The notes under the pieces were generated by a model that saw only the letters and a list, made by a program, of their open reading frames with translations, did no database searches and had not been told where the DNA came from. A stretch of DNA of 64,000 nucleotides from Metopolophium dirhodum (Eukaryota > Arthropoda > Insecta > Hemiptera > Aphididae). Shown here piece after piece: positions 15,101 through 30,140 of the stretch. Numbering within the stretch: position 1 is the first letter of the stretch; each line of letters opens with the position of its first letter. A program made the translations under genes and the position numbers. The stretch lies in NCBI RefSeq assembly GCF_019925205.1, contig NC_083565.1, forward strand, positions 6,801,001-6,865,000, read 5' to 3'.

Positions 15101-16428
15101 TACATAAGCCCACGAGACTTATAGACGACGAGCGTTCGTATATATTTGTGATTTAGGGAGGGTGCGGGGTTGTTCCGGTTTTCGGTCTGTCCGAATCATT
15201 CATCGCGGCAGCGCACGACAAACTTTATTAAGGATCCGAATTCGAATGAAGAAGTCAGATGTCTCAGCTGCTCGAAGACTATACGAATACAGCCAAGAAA
15301 ATTATTATTAAATAATATTGTTATTTTGTTAAAAATCATTATGTATAATATTATGTTATATGCATCTCGAGAGCAACACGCGGCGTCTCTTTAAATGGCA
15401 AACCCGCGGCTTGTAATCATATTCATATATGTAATATACGCGAGTACGCGACTCCAATAGTTATTATTATTGAACATAATATTATTAATTATTCAATATA
15501 TTTAGCACGCTTTCGGATCAACTATCGTATTTCCGCAGAACGTCGTATTATGAGGATAGAGTATAAACTATGAAGTCTTGATAATATTGAACTGCAGCAG
15601 GCGGCCTATGTATAGGGACACGGATTATTGTTGTCGGAGTGTAATGTGATAGGGTACTACATCAACCCCTATATATATATTGCGCACACACACATACTCG
15701 CAAATAGTATTATATTTTAATATTATTATGATGTGTGTGTCGTCGGACGAATCCACAACGGGTTTGGCACAGCGTGTAGGCGCGGTCCTCCGGTCGTCGG
15801 TCCTGGCTAATTACCGGCCGCCGACTACGATTCTGTATACTTATATATATATATAATATATGCCTATGTATTATTACACCAGCGGGCTCCAGCTGAGTAT
15901 GATTACACTCTCGGTATACGTACATAATATGACCTATACACGAGTACACTTCGAGAGTATGGTATGATATACATAATAATATATACACCGATATAATATG
16001 CATAATAATAGTTCTGTCCAGGTGACGGACGACGCGGGGTGTTGAAATGTATACCGCCGTCGCCGCCACCGACAACCGTATCAATGGAACGGTGCACGAG
16101 AAAAATACCTACATAATATTATAAGTAAGTATATAACACGACACGCGGCGATCACGTGAAATATAATATATTATATTCGAGCCTGTATGTACATAACATT
16201 AATATAATAATTTATGTGCGCTGCTCCCGCGTTTACACAATTACACGACGATAATATTATCACGCCGCATTTATAGGACGTGTATTGCACATTTTCACGA
16301 CGTTTATAAACCTTTATATAATAATATATTATTATCCATTTATACAATATTATACGGCACACGATAATAATACTGCAACTACTACCCCCCATCATAGGTA
16401 TTATGTATCGAGAAAGTTTTCTTCGAAC
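9199..16428. other. AT-rich noncoding sequence
   Basis: No supported gene. Notable simple repeats: TA (9567-9590), GT (9637-9658) and a 15-bp C run (9705-9719). A GC-richer island at 14690-14925 and another at 12790-12950 have open frames on both strands but no recognisable domain and no convincing splice context. Confidence 0.55.
11029..11073. repeat. Perfect 18-bp hairpin
   Basis: CCATAGACCTATAAACTA and its exact reverse complement are separated by nine bases. No larger element is visible around it. Confidence 0.85.
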
Positions 16429-16811
16429 GATCGTTGGTTTCAATTTCGTTAAAAAAAATCAGCTAAAAACCGCATACGATTCAGGACAGGTGCTTGTGTG
16501 GGGTGATTTCACTAAATGAGGAGTTTATAGTGGAAGACTGTAGTAGTCAATAAAAATTATAATACATTTCAATAAACGATTAACTCGGCGATCGGTAAGA
16601 GTAAGATGAGTTCCGAGTATACACTTTGACAATATAATATTTTGTCGCCTGCAAGTTAATCGTTTATTGAAATGTATTATAATCTTTATTGACTACTACA
16701 GTATTCTACTATAAACTCTTCCTTTGATGAATCACACCGCACAAGCTACACCTGTACCGAATCGTAAGTGATTTTTCGCTGATACTTTGAACGAAATTGT
16801 AGCCATCGATT
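16429..16811. mobile_element. Long foldback element (MITE-like)
   Basis: Two imperfect ~157-bp arms (16429-16585 and 16653-16811) in inverted orientation around a ~67-bp loop. The innermost ~55 bp of the arms, including AATACATTTCAATAAACGAT and its complement, are nearly identical; identity declines outward. There is no coding capacity. Confidence 0.85.
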
Positions 16812-16892
16812 GCCTCTGCTGAAGATGTATAAATATGTAAAATATTATATTAATATAGCGTATACATGGAACTTACATAACTTTTACCTATC

Positions 16893-16931
16893 GCCGGGTT
16901 AATCATTTATTGAAATGTATTATAATTGTTA
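16893..16931 (+). repeat. Partial third copy of the 16.4-kb foldback arm
   Basis: A stretch with ATTTATTGAAATGTATTATAA repeats the right arm at 16660-16682 in the same orientation, 80 bp outside the element. Confidence 0.7.
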
Positions 16932-18579
16932 TACATATGATATATTTTTGGGCACTTCTAGACTCTAACCATTATAAACCGCATCACGTGCACTTAAAAT
17001 GTTGTAGAACACATATAATATAAATTGAAAAATGACGCGCGCAAGCTATCTATAGAACGTTTATTTTTTTATATTTCTATCCGGTCACGGGGGCGTGCTG
17101 CTGTCACTATTAAAACAACTTTTTCGTACACACATACACATATATTATATACTTGTATGTGCACCACGAGATGACACCCGTCGCATATAGTACGCGTATA
17201 GGTTAGGTTAGCAGGTATATATACCACTCATTCGCCCACCAACGACGCGATATGTCTATGCAAGAGACATAATGTATACGCATTACGCACCTACCTAAAT
17301 ATATATTATGCTCACTTGGCCCCTTTTTACACTTCTCCGTGATACTATTATACATATAAGTATTAAGTATATACAACGACGCGTATATATATGCACATAC
17401 TATACATTTTGACGCGCCACATCTGTCATGGGCGACGACAACGCGTCACTGCAGCAAAATCGTCTCCGAGTATATTTTTATACATCGTGGGCGTTCATCA
17501 ATTAAAAGGCACTAATAAGTGACATTCGTTTTTCATATCCTTGAGATTTTGCATACTGCTGTACGCACCGTCTCGTTTTGCTCACAATATTATATAGTGT
17601 TTAAAATCGCACGAAGGAACGAGAGTTGATTAAAAAATTAAAAAAAAAAACTAATTAAGGTTATGCATCTCAAATCACCAATAGTACAGATGATAGACAA
17701 CACAAAATAATATATTACAATAACAAGTACGCGGTTTTCGACCTGCCATATTGAGATTTAGAAAAAGAGACTTATTGTTGACATATATATATATATATAC
17801 TTACTTAAATACACACGTCTGAATAAATCGCGGAGTACCTATATGCGTGCGCGTTGAGGTGGCGGAAAGAGTATAATATGGTACGTATCGTAACACTATT
17901 ATGTGTATGGTGTATAATATATAAATGGCTATCATAACCCTTTGGGTCGACGAAAGTATAATATTATGTTATTATTTCACAGCGAGTAGCGTCCACCACA
18001 AGTGCAGGTGGGTACATATGGGTACCGGGAAATCGAGGTCACTTCGATAGTATAATAATATTATTATTATCGTCGTTATTGCGACACGGCACGCCGGTTA
18101 ATGATATATAATAATATAATATTATATACCTAATGTATAGATGAGCGCGCGCTCGCGCGTATAGGGTTACGACGACTTTGCGGCGGCGGCGTACCGCCCG
18201 AGACACAAAGCCAACCGGTTTTTTTTTTTCAGCAAACGCGCGGCGATCTATAATACCGTTGCGTTGTCGTGTATCGCCCGCGCCGCCGCGCGTCGGACAC
18301 ACCGCATAATATAATATAATAATATTATAATATAATATTGTATTATAATGGAAAACCCGAATCAATGAGCCGTGTAAACGGGATAGACTTGTTGCGTGCG
18401 CGCGGTGCTGGTCGTAACCGGATACCGGGTCCGCGGCGGCGACATCGTCGGCGGCACGACACGACGACGTAGGTATTACTTATACCTACCTATTGCCTAT
18501 AATACGTATATGTATTATATGGTTGGCCCATATGTGCTATACACATTCGCTTGCCGTCGATACACACATAAATATTATA

Positions 18580-19386
18580 CAGGATGATTCACCAAAATAA
18601 TATATGCTCACTCAAATTTTTTCCTTTAATAATGAATTAATTCCGAATTTTAGAATTTTTACATATACTTTCATATTTTCAAATTTTTGAGATGTTTTGT
18701 GCTACTTAAGGTGATACAAATATACAATCTTCTGTTATTCAAATGAGAACCTCTTTTATCACTGTAAATTATATTTTAATGAAGATAATATATTTTGAAA
18801 ATGTCGATGTACGATTTACCTAATTTAAAATTCGAACATGTAATTTCACAGTTATTAAAATGTTATTACTAAGGATAAGTCCTTAGAAATGGTTTTGAAA
18901 ATGATCAAGTACCTATATATAGATAATACCTATACCTGGATAATTTTATGAATTACAAATATTTATGGCTTAATAATACATAATAATAAAACTTAAATTT
19001 TATTTCGTCATTGTCCCAATATCTTTCAAACCCCTTAATCATGATCCTATATTACCCTTACACAAAGTTAAGTAGTTAACTCGAAAACTACTCGTTGGAG
19101 TTTTTATTCTGATACGTCAACATTATCAGAAAAATGATTCGCTAAATAATTTTTAGTAATAATTTTATTTCGACTGTGTACAGAAAAAAAAATGAGGTTT
19201 TAATTTTTAAACAGAAGTTTACATCTCCATCTACTAGTACAAAAATCTAAAAATTAGAAAATTCGATTTTTGAGTAGGTTTAATTTCTAAGTTCTAAAAA
19301 ATTAGATTTAGAATTAGGTACCTATATACTGAGTATTATTGAAGAAAAAGAGGGTGAACAATGAGCATGCTCGGTGAATCATCCTG
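18580..19386. mobile_element. Nonautonomous DNA element with CAGGATGATTCACC termini
   Basis: 807 bp. The ends are inverted copies of CAGGATGATTCACC followed by A/T-rich sequence and a second shared block (GCTCA). The flanks TATTATA/TATAATA extend the symmetry, so the target duplication (TA or TATA) cannot be told from the repeat. The interior is AT-rich without open frames. Confidence 0.8.
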
Positions 19387-22300
19387 TATAATATTATTAT
19401 GGATTATTGTGGCGGCGAAAACGCACACGGTTTATTTTATCATTAATCGTTATTATTATTATCGCGCGTTAAGGATCGGCTGAGCGCGCCCGATCGACAG
19501 ACGCACCGCCGCCGCCGCCGCCGCCGCTCGCGTAACCGTATACCTGCGCCTGCTGCTACAGCAGCCGTTTTGCACGCGCATTAATTCGACAAAATGGTCG
19601 CACAATATTATTTACAACGTCCACGATCGTTATTATAATGTATACCGCACGTCGGCACTATAGGCAGATCACTGTTCGGACGACGCAATAACAAATAATA
19701 ATAAACGCGTCGCGCGTGGCGAACTTTTTTTTCTGCACCGAGTCCGTCGATCCGGTTTGCCGCCGCTGCGCTTTGAGGCGGTTTTCCGTTTGGCTTCCTT
19801 TCAGCGGCCACACGAATTAATATTATATACCTATACGTCGTACAGTCTACGGACTGACCAACCGCGGCGTCTCTCTTCCACCCTCTCTGCTGGTTTGTTT
19901 TAATTTATTTAAATTTTATTAAGTGTTGTTATTTAATAGCGATAACAAATTTATAATGATTACTGGAAAAGGCATGTGACATTTGTTCTTTTTCGTTTTA
20001 TACTATTATAATTATGTTTATACATTTCATTATATTTTCCTCTGTAATACCAGTCTCATGTATTTGCATTTTACATTGCATATTTTATATTCTGTTTAAA
20101 ACCTGTGTCTTTTCTTATAATTCTACGGAAAAAATTTAAGTTTCCTATTCAGTTGAATTTTCACTTAAGCAGTAATATATTTAATTGTTAACTATCAACT
20201 CATTCACAAGCCCAGGCTTAAAGGAATATATATATTCTTTTATCTATATGATGTAAACTGTATATTTAAAAAAAATATAACAAAATTAAAAAAAAAAATA
20301 GCAGACTTGGACAATTTGTATGAGCACATTTAATTGGATCACCGATATTAATCGACTAATTGTCACGATGTAGGGATTATCATAATATCAAATAGGTAGA
20401 AACATATTGTTTCGCAGCAATTTATAGATATATATTATGCGATTAAAAGTATAGATATTATAGATGTACTATAGATATTTTATGTGATAGTATTCCCATT
20501 TTCCATGTACCTACAGCATTTACACAACGGTAAGTATATGCCTAGTATTAATTACTTGCTAGTAAAATAAGGGGGAAAAATATAGAAACTATCGTTATCA
20601 CACAACATACAAAAGCGTTATATATCTAATATAAATAACATAACACTATATGACGTTAAGACTAAATACGTCGCATAGAAATATTACAGCAGAGGTAGCC
20701 ATATTATATTACGACGACTGCGATCATATTCGTATATCATCAGAATAAATATATTATTTTATTATTATATATTTTATTTTATAATTAAGCCAGAGCTGTT
20801 CAAGTCATACGATTTCTCCGTGGCACGTTTTCATATTTTTGATTTTTGTGCAGTAGCGGCATATATAGGCACGCAACTAATAATGCGCATATATTAATGA
20901 ATAAACAAGTTTATGTAGATTTCTGTGTAATATTATACTCCGGTACAGATTAAAAAGGTGTATACAGATATACACCACGCGCCGCTCACGGAGACATCGA
21001 TACGTAGGTTAGTATATAGTAGGTATAAAAGAACGGACCACAAAAATTATCATTATTATATACGTGCAAAGTGGTTGAAAATATAAAGCATATTTTTAAT
21101 TTTAATATGTTAAACTATACTTTGTCCAAACCGGACAGACGGAAAAGGGGTTTAAACATATTATGGTTTTTTTTATTATACATAAAATAGGGCGCGTTTC
21201 CCTTGTGCTGCCGCCGACGACTTTAATACATTATATAATATAATTTTATACAATGCGTATTATTATTATTATTAAACAATATATATAGTTTATATTTATC
21301 AACTTATGTTGTCAACGATATAATAAAACGCAAACTTCGCGGAGATCGAAAGTATAAGTTATATATATATAATATTATGTAGCAATATTTAATTAAGATT
21401 GAGTATTTAAGGGACATCAACTCGTGTAACTTACAAATTAATATCATAACATGAGTTTATCATTATTCTATTTTGTAATTTTTATTTTAATATTATATTA
21501 ATTACTCCACTGTCTTAACTCGTCCTAATCATGCTTAATCCTACTACACACATAGATAATAAATAATATTTATATATATATGATAAATTTGCAAAATGTC
21601 AACGTTTAACGGATTTCTTAAAATATATCAAAATATTCTTAAGTTTTTAGGATATAAACTTTTGCTTATAATCTATTATACCTGCACTTTTCATCGGGCT
21701 TAAAATAAATAAAAACACTTTTATTCAACACAATTTACTTTAAATTATTACATGTTTCTTTAACATTTTGAATATATCTATACATTTGCATACCTAGTAA
21801 AATAATATTAAACTTATATTTTACTTATTGTACACCCATGAAGATGAAATATTTCTATTGGATTACATTTATACTTTACTGAATGAAGTGTGAAACAATA
21901 AAAACTATGCTGAATCGAGTAAACTGTACCTATACAGGATACCTAACCCATAGGTACATATATAGTTCTATATATAAGCGCGTAATGAAAATTGTTCGAC
22001 TACGCAAACGATTTTTACCGCGTCCATTTTGGCAGTATTATATAAGTATAATATTATCGTGTCGGCAACAATATATAATTATATATAATATAATATTAAA
22101 TGTCGTAATGGTTTTATCAATAGAAATTAGAAACTATATAGGCGTCATAAGGCGTTTAAGGTTTAACTGCAGTATAATTTTCGAATATTGCGCGTTCAGC
22201 GTATAATATAATATAGGATAATATGATAATATAATAATACAACAATAAATAATAATACCTATGCATAGTATAATATCGTTGACATCATAAAAGGGTTAAT

Positions 22301-25300
22301 ATAATATATAGTTACACGTTAGGGTATGCAATATATATTGTATGTCATATACTCATACAAATTACATTGAATTGTTATTTTTTGATCTAATCGCATTTTC
22401 TGATCAAATTTTTTCGCAGTATGCATTATGTACATGATATCGTGTACTATGCACGCCGTGTATGCATACACAGTACACACACGCACATATACCGCGTGTC
22501 AATGTAAAATAGAGGGTACCTCTAATATATACATATTGAGTATATATTATAGGTACCTATATATATAATATTATGTGTATGTGTGCGTTCGGATTATACG
22601 TATCATTCGTTTCATTATTATTATTATGTAGGTACTATATATATATACACGCGTAGTAAAATAAGTATGTATATAATATTATATTATATTATATATTATG
22701 AATATACGCGTTCACGTGTTATTTTTGATAATGGTCGCAGAATTTGACACCCGAAGGCAGCTGCTACTGCTCTGCCACCGTTTGATCCGTCGTGATAACG
22801 CGCGCGCGCACGGACAATGGCCTAGGCAAAAATTATAGGGTATAAAAACGTATCTATATAATATAATATAATATAATATAATACGAGATCAAGTAACTCG
22901 CAGTGTGCGTATGTTTGCATCACCTATATTATGTACCTATTGGTATACTCTATGTGTCGGTTTTATTTTTCTCGATTAAACGTACACTACATCGCACGCA
23001 TTTGCGGCTATTTATGTTATACTATTATGCCTTTACAGTTGGATATTATAGTTTTCAGAATGCATATTGCACCATTATTATTTATACATAAGTACAAACT
23101 ACAGAGTGATTATTTTATCACAGAACATTTGATATTCTTAAACCTAACCTATTATAGGTATATTAAGTTATAACCTTAACCGGTTCGCTCTATATATAAT
23201 ATATATACTATAGGTTTGATTATATTAGATTACCTATCATACTCACTACGTATCATATAATATATTTTATATATTATATATTATGTACATCGATTGTATA
23301 TTATGCTGCATTATACGAACGAAATTTCCCATATCATATCGCATTTATATATGTATCACATCTCGCGTGTGTCGTCTATCTATATTCTCTATATATACCT
23401 ATAATATAAAATAGGTATATACATATATATAGTAGGAGTGTAGGATTAATTTCTATTTCATTTTATTTTTCCAAACATTCTACCCAAATGTATTATTATT
23501 ATTATTGTTATATCACGTGTAGAGAAGACGATCGTCCAAATAAATACATTCTATACGCGCGTGAAATCAATATAGGTTCAAAAACGACGGTGGTGGCAGC
23601 GGCGGCACGGCGGCACAACGGCACGTATATATATATGACGGGCATGATGGGGTATACATATAATATACGTTATGTATATAAAAACAAAAGGTGGCATATG
23701 CACACACGACACACACACTCGCTTAATAATAATAATATATTATGGTATTGAATGTCATCATCGTTGGCATATAAAAGTGGTATACACGATTCTCACGGTC
23801 GTCATTCGTCAAAAATGTGTCCTCTTTTGGCTGCCTTCTGTTTGTATTCCGATGCGGTGTAGGTCCATCGTCGTATACACACACAAACATAGTATATGTA
23901 TATATAGTAATGTATTTTGTACAGTATATTATAATATTATTGCACACAGACAACAACCGTCAACAAAAATATTATATTATAGATATAGCCACATAGGTAC
24001 ACTATACAGCGGGAGCAAGAGGTTAGACATCACAGCGCGCGTAGATATACATGTACAATACATACATATTATAGTTTTCCTCCCGAATTCACGTGGGTAA
24101 ACAACTCACTCGTAAATGTACCTATACATACCTAAACATACACGTTATTATATATAAGTGTGTACGGTAATAATATACATAAGAAGAAAGCTTTTATGAT
24201 GTTTTGAATTGTATATTTCGAACACGACAATAATAATATATGTGTATATATTAGGTATAGGAACAGTCTATACATGTGTAGTGTGTACCTACCGCTGTAG
24301 TACACCTACGAAATACGAAAACAGTTTTGAAGTTTTTCGATCGCATATGATGTACCTACTAAGTACTAATAGTATTATTGCAGTGTGCTTCGTAGCCACC
24401 AAATATGATATTATAATATATATTGTACAGCTCGGCTGAGCAGTGACCACGCACTATATAATATAATATTCATAATTATATACAATATACTCTCTTGCCG
24501 GTTGAAAAATTATATAGATCAGACGTCACTTTGCTATTTTATATTATATGACATTTTTTATCAAGCCGGATTTAAAAACGGTGAATATGTTTAAGTGTAG
24601 GTACTAGATAGCCGGTATAGGTACCTATACAATACTTATAACTCGTTATAAATCTAATAAGACAATATGAATTAGAAATAACGTATTTAAAATAGACATT
24701 ATTATTTGGCGCGATATAATATAAACGTATTAATACTAGATAGTAGATAATATATGTATGTATATATATATCTTATTGTATTTATATATTTACTGGTAAA
24801 TTACGCGCAGGTTTATCTCGGTTACTATTATATCTATCTGTATGCGTAAAATATGCAGTGGCAAAGACAGGGGGGGGGGGGAACTTGGTATAATTTATAC
24901 TCAACCCTGAAAGGGAGTTTCATAATCCTGGCTACGCCACTGATAATAATATGTACCTATTATAATATGCATTCCATATATATTTAGTAATTTAGAACTC
25001 AAAATGTTTAATGGGTAGGACGGGTGGGTACATAATAATATAATATATAAACACGATATATCCTACGCGTAAATTAGCGTCTGAAATGAATGGAGCAATA
25101 CTGCAATGGAATAACAAGAGCGCGCGCGCTCATTTAAAGTCATTTGAGACTCGTGACGGTCGTAAATCACACGAACGTTATGTATCATACAATATATTTT
25201 ATAGGTACCTAATATACGCATCTAATCGTGCAACGTGCGTATGGCATCTACAGGTGATATAGGCATATAAGCATAATGTACGAGCGTTAACGACAGGCAG

Positions 25301-28300
25301 CTGTAAAAGTACATCGATTTTAAAACGACACGTGTATTTTAATAGGATATATTGGTACATTGTAATATTATTAAATACATTTTAAAGTTTATACACCGAT
25401 ATATACGTATACTCTATGTATATATTTGTAGGGAAACGTCAAAATATTATAAACACATATACATGGTGAGATAACGTATTTTATTTGCGGTTTTGCTGGA
25501 CAATTCTAAAATATATAATTATATTATATTAGTGCCAAAAAAGAACGGAAATAATAATCGTACCTAACTATCATCGCAGTCGTTATTATACCTATTATAA
25601 TATTATTATACGATAAACGTGATGTGCAATGTCATTTTAACCTTGCAGTATACACAATGATGTGCAGCGTTCGACAGTATATGAATATAACATATTTTGT
25701 AACGCAGCGTGATTCGATCGTATAAAATATAATATTATAATATATACACATTAATATATAATCCTATATGCTGTCTATACAGTATTTACAAAATGTCTAA
25801 ATATTCATCGGGAACGGAAAAATGATTTGGTATACATAAATAATAGGTGTATAATATATAACATGGTATACATTTATATTGGTAGCTAGAGGCGTAGGTA
25901 ACTATGTATATATTCTTGTAAGGTAAAATTTGGTGTGTCAATCAAGGAAAGCGCTTATTTTCAGTCGATGAGTGTAACGGGTTCGATGTAATTTGTATAG
26001 GTAGGTACATGTCATGCGCCCAATCCTCCTTGGTATACCTATACAAGATTTTCTTATGTAATATTATTATTACGCGGTATTACAATGTATTATGAGTTAA
26101 GTAGTCGATAATGAAACACACACGATTTATATTATGCAGAGGGTAATATTATTAATTGACACTTGAGAAATAATTAATATATAATATGTATTTGTGTGTA
26201 CCTCCTGCATATAATGTACATATAGGTATACACATGAGTATTCGTGTATGACTTGGTAGTTTTTACACTCAATGTGTAATGTATATGTATGAGCGTGTGG
26301 TAACTACAATATTATAATATTATAGTCTTTACTAGTGTCCGGACGTCTGGTTGTATAGTAGGTAAGTAGTTTTAGTAGTTTTATATTGTTAAATAGTGTG
26401 GGTACACTGCAGGTCGCATAATATGAGGACTGCTCTAGGCGTTCCGCAGGGAATCAGTTAAAATGTGTCAAAATAACGCATGATGTACCCATATTATTTA
26501 GACGATTGGTGATGTAGCTAGTATATTATAATATAAACGTCATGTCGATTATTCATTTATAACGGCTTTATACAACGCGCGATAGGTTTTTATTTTATCA
26601 TTGTACTCGCATAATATATAGTTGCAGTATGTTACAATAAAACGCTTACATATATAATATATTATATTATTCCGTATACTCGTATTACGTGTTACGCAGG
26701 AGATACCTATATATTATTATCGTATTGATTTACATAATATTATTGGTGTTTTACCTTTCAATCATGCCTTACATAATATGTTGTAGTAGGCTATAGTGGA
26801 GAACTATATATAGTGTATTTGGGGGATGATATGGACTATATATTATGAGCCCATCACTTATTTTTTTGATTTCGCTTTAAACTTGATAACTATATATGTA
26901 GGGTTGAAAATTAAATATTTTGAATAAAATATTGGTATAAGTTACTTATTTATTGTAAAATAGGGATATACCCTACAAAAAAAAATCTAAGCAAAATGTA
27001 GGTAAGTATACCTATATTATGACTGTAAGTTATGTTGTTATTAATACTGTTTTACGTGCTTACAATAAATAATTTTACATAATATATATATATATGTATT
27101 CTACCTATATTATGGGTCCTAACCATACATACCATATCGCTATACCTACGCGTGACTGGTGACATAACGTGTTACGCCGTTACATTGATGTATACAAATT
27201 AATTCGAGTGACCACCGAGAATTTAGTATTTTAAATATAGAAAATTATATAGGTACACATTCAATTGCTGGCTATACGACGAATATTCGTATTGTATAAG
27301 CTCTAGTAATAAATCTATCATATCTTTATATATTTAACGTACCACCTGCACCACGGCCGCACTCATTCTTAAAAAAAAAAACTTTGCATTCGTTCATAAA
27401 AATAAAAACCAGTTTATTTTTCTTATTTTTTTACGTTTGGACAACCTTAACGCGACTGTCGTATGGAATGTAAATATTCAATGAATATTGATTATAATAT
27501 ATAGGTACACATAAGTATATTATATAGGTACGGGTTACCTTATAATAACGGACGGAATATTATTAAATAAATTATATATATATACCCATTATATGGGTAT
27601 AGGTACATATAATAGAGTTATAGGTACAGTATTCAAATATAATAAAACTGCAGCAGATATATAAAAACCCAATATTATGTAGTCAATATCTAAATTTTTA
27701 CTCTACAAAAATTGCAAACAATATTATGTTACCTATTATACCTATAGATACTTCAATATATACTTATATAGAAAAATGTTTTAACAACTGCATATGTTTT
27801 CCTGTTATGTCCGCAGCTATATTATAAAAAGTATATATTTATATATAGGTATAATAGGTATATATTATATTTTTTTATAGGTATAATTTTACGATAAACC
27901 TAAGTAATTCGAAATATTGTTTTCATTATTCAATATGCATATACGTCATAATACCTATGTAGTACATGTAGGTAGGTACTTCGTACTTGCTATATATATA
28001 TAATTACGGTTTATATTCAACAACGATTTTTTAAATAATATATTATCTAGTCTGTCTTTGAATACAATATGAATTAACTGTTAAAAAATATATCATTTTA
28101 AAATTTAAATAACTATAAGTATATTATATTATATATTTATACTTCGTAAAAAATTTAAATTAAAAAATAATAAAAAGACTCAATTTGTATATTTCTTATT
28201 CGATTGTAGGTCCTATATATTAAAGCATGGTTTTGTGCACCTATTTCCTCTTTAGCTCCATTTTAAAACTTAACATTTTTGAAAAGTCTCATCGTTTATG

Positions 28301-29436
28301 AAATAATACATAGGTATACCTATATAATAGTGGTTTGTATACAAACATTTCTCAATCAACCTTAAAAAAAAACTATGTAGCCCCTGAAACAGCAGCATTG
28401 GCATTATTTGATACAATAATTTAACAATTGAAACAAAACTAAAAATGGTTTATTCTATAAAACTAAAAAACTTAACTTCGGAAATCAATAAACGAATCAT
28501 TATTTTGCCAAATGAAGTAGGTACCTAGCTCAAATCATGAAGAAAGAAATACATGATTTTATTTACGTTGCATCTACTTTATTTTTTTCGTGATTTGAAA
28601 TATCAACATCATTCTTGGAGCAACATCCACCAATGTGCGATACAAATGAAGACTTTCAAAAAGGTCTTTAAATTGCAGTAAATACGCACTTCGTGTTACA
28701 AACGATACGACAGAAAGAGGGGTAAAACTCATGGAGCTATAATAGGGCCTTAACAAAAAATGAGGATCATATACAGAATACGTGTTCCAAATTGTCGAAT
28801 ATTATCGCCGTATAAATACCCGAACAGTTTAAAAATTACCTACTACGGTTTTAAAACCATTATAGTTATTTTTCTTTGTGCACTATAAAATATAAATTTT
28901 AACAAATTGAATTACTGGTTACTATTTATCCTTATGAACCAATGAGACTAATTTTAAATAACGAGTATAAATGTATGTTGTATAATATGATATATAATAC
29001 ATTTTGTAATAATATTGTTTAATTGTTACGTTATTTATAAAATTGTATGTTTCATAATAATATAAGTTATATTAAAAATAATATTTTAATCAAAAAACTG
29101 TACCTACCTATATAGAATAAGAAATATAAAAAATTTAATTTACTCTAAACAATGTCATGTCCGTATTTTTATATAAAACAAGATATCAATAAAAAATTTT
29201 AAAAATCCGTATAGTTATTTTAACAGAAACATGTTTTTCAACTTTAAGGGCTGGGGGCACGGGTTAAACTTAACTGATCGAAATGCAATTTTGTGCACTT
29301 AATTTGTATGCGTATTGGAATCAATTTACGGGGTAAGACTGAAAAAAAATCTGACATCGTAAAATAAGGGCAACCCCAAGTCCTATATACACTGCTACTA
29401 TATTATACACGAAAAATATAAAGGGTTTGCGCTTAC
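19387..29436. other. AT-rich noncoding sequence downstream of Optix exon 1
   Basis: On the strand of Optix this is intron or 3' territory. It has a CCG run (19506-19526), TA and AT tracts throughout and no coding exon that I can support, including no recognisable Optix C-terminal exon. Confidence 0.55.
24856..24942. mobile_element. Short hAT-like MITE remnant with CAGTGGC ends
   Basis: 87 bp bounded by CAGTGGCAAAGACAGG and its imperfect inverse CCTGGCTACGCCACTG, with an inner run of about 13 G. Flanking 8-bp sequences do not match well, so the target duplication has decayed or my ends are slightly off. Confidence 0.6.
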
Positions 29437-30140
29437 CTGTTTTTGGCCGCCGCCGCTCTATCACGTTGTCTGCGGTTTTTGAACCAATTGCCCACCTGCG
29501 TGGGTGTCAGTCCGGTGGCCTGGGCCAGTTCCTTCTTCTTGGTGGGATTTGGGTACGGGTCCTGGAGGTACCACTCGCGGAGCAGGCTCCGGGTGCGCTC
29601 CTTGAAGCAGTGTGTCTTCTGCTCGCCGTCCCATATGGTCCGGGGCAGCGGGAACTTCTTGCGGACGCGGTACTTGTCGACCGGGCCCAGCGGCCGGCCG
29701 CGGAGCTTCTCGGCCTCCTGGTAGTGGGCTTCCAGCCACATGGCCTGCAGCTTTCCGTGCGAGTCCTTGGTGAACTTGTGGTGTTCGAGTATGGTGTACA
29801 TGTCGCGGTAGTTGCCGCTGTGGAACGACACGATGGCCCGGGCTCGGAGCACGGCCTCGCTCTTGTTCAGCTCGACGATGTTCGGGTGAGCGACGGGCAA
29901 CGACCACAGGAACCGGGCCAGCCTCTCGATGTCGCCACTCTCCTCGAGCGTCTCGCACACGCTGGCCACCTGCGTCACGCTGAAGTTGAGCATGGGCAGC
30001 CCGAACATGGGGTTGGGAACCATGGGCGGCATGGGCGCGAGCCGCGTAGCCAGCGGCGTCACCGGGCTGCTGATCGGGCTCACCGGCGATCCCCGGCCCG
30101 ACGACGAGTCGGTGGGCGTCGAAGATATGCCCAGTGCCAT
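29437..30140 (-). CDS. Optix: Optix (Six3/Six6-class homeobox transcription factor), first coding exon
   Basis: Encodes 234 codons plus two bases of a SIX-class nuclear transcription factor; the family acts in eye, forebrain/labrum and (in butterflies) wing-colour patterning. The start is the ATG at 30140: the reading frame upstream meets a stop with no earlier ATG. Residues 1-50 are a Ser/Pro-rich leader. The SIX protein-interaction domain spans about 52-164 (LNFSVTQVASVCETLEESGD near its start) and the homeodomain about 165-224, with recognition-helix residues WFKNRRQRDR. GEQKTHCFKERTR at 172-184 is diagnostic of the Six3/6/Optix class rather than Six1/2 or Six4/5. The exon ends AAAAACAG/gtaagc after KN plus two bases of the next codon, at the same place as the vertebrate SIX3 intron (from memory). 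The C-terminal exon was not found in the 29 kb downstream, so the product here is partial. GC content is far above the surroundings. Confidence 0.96.
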
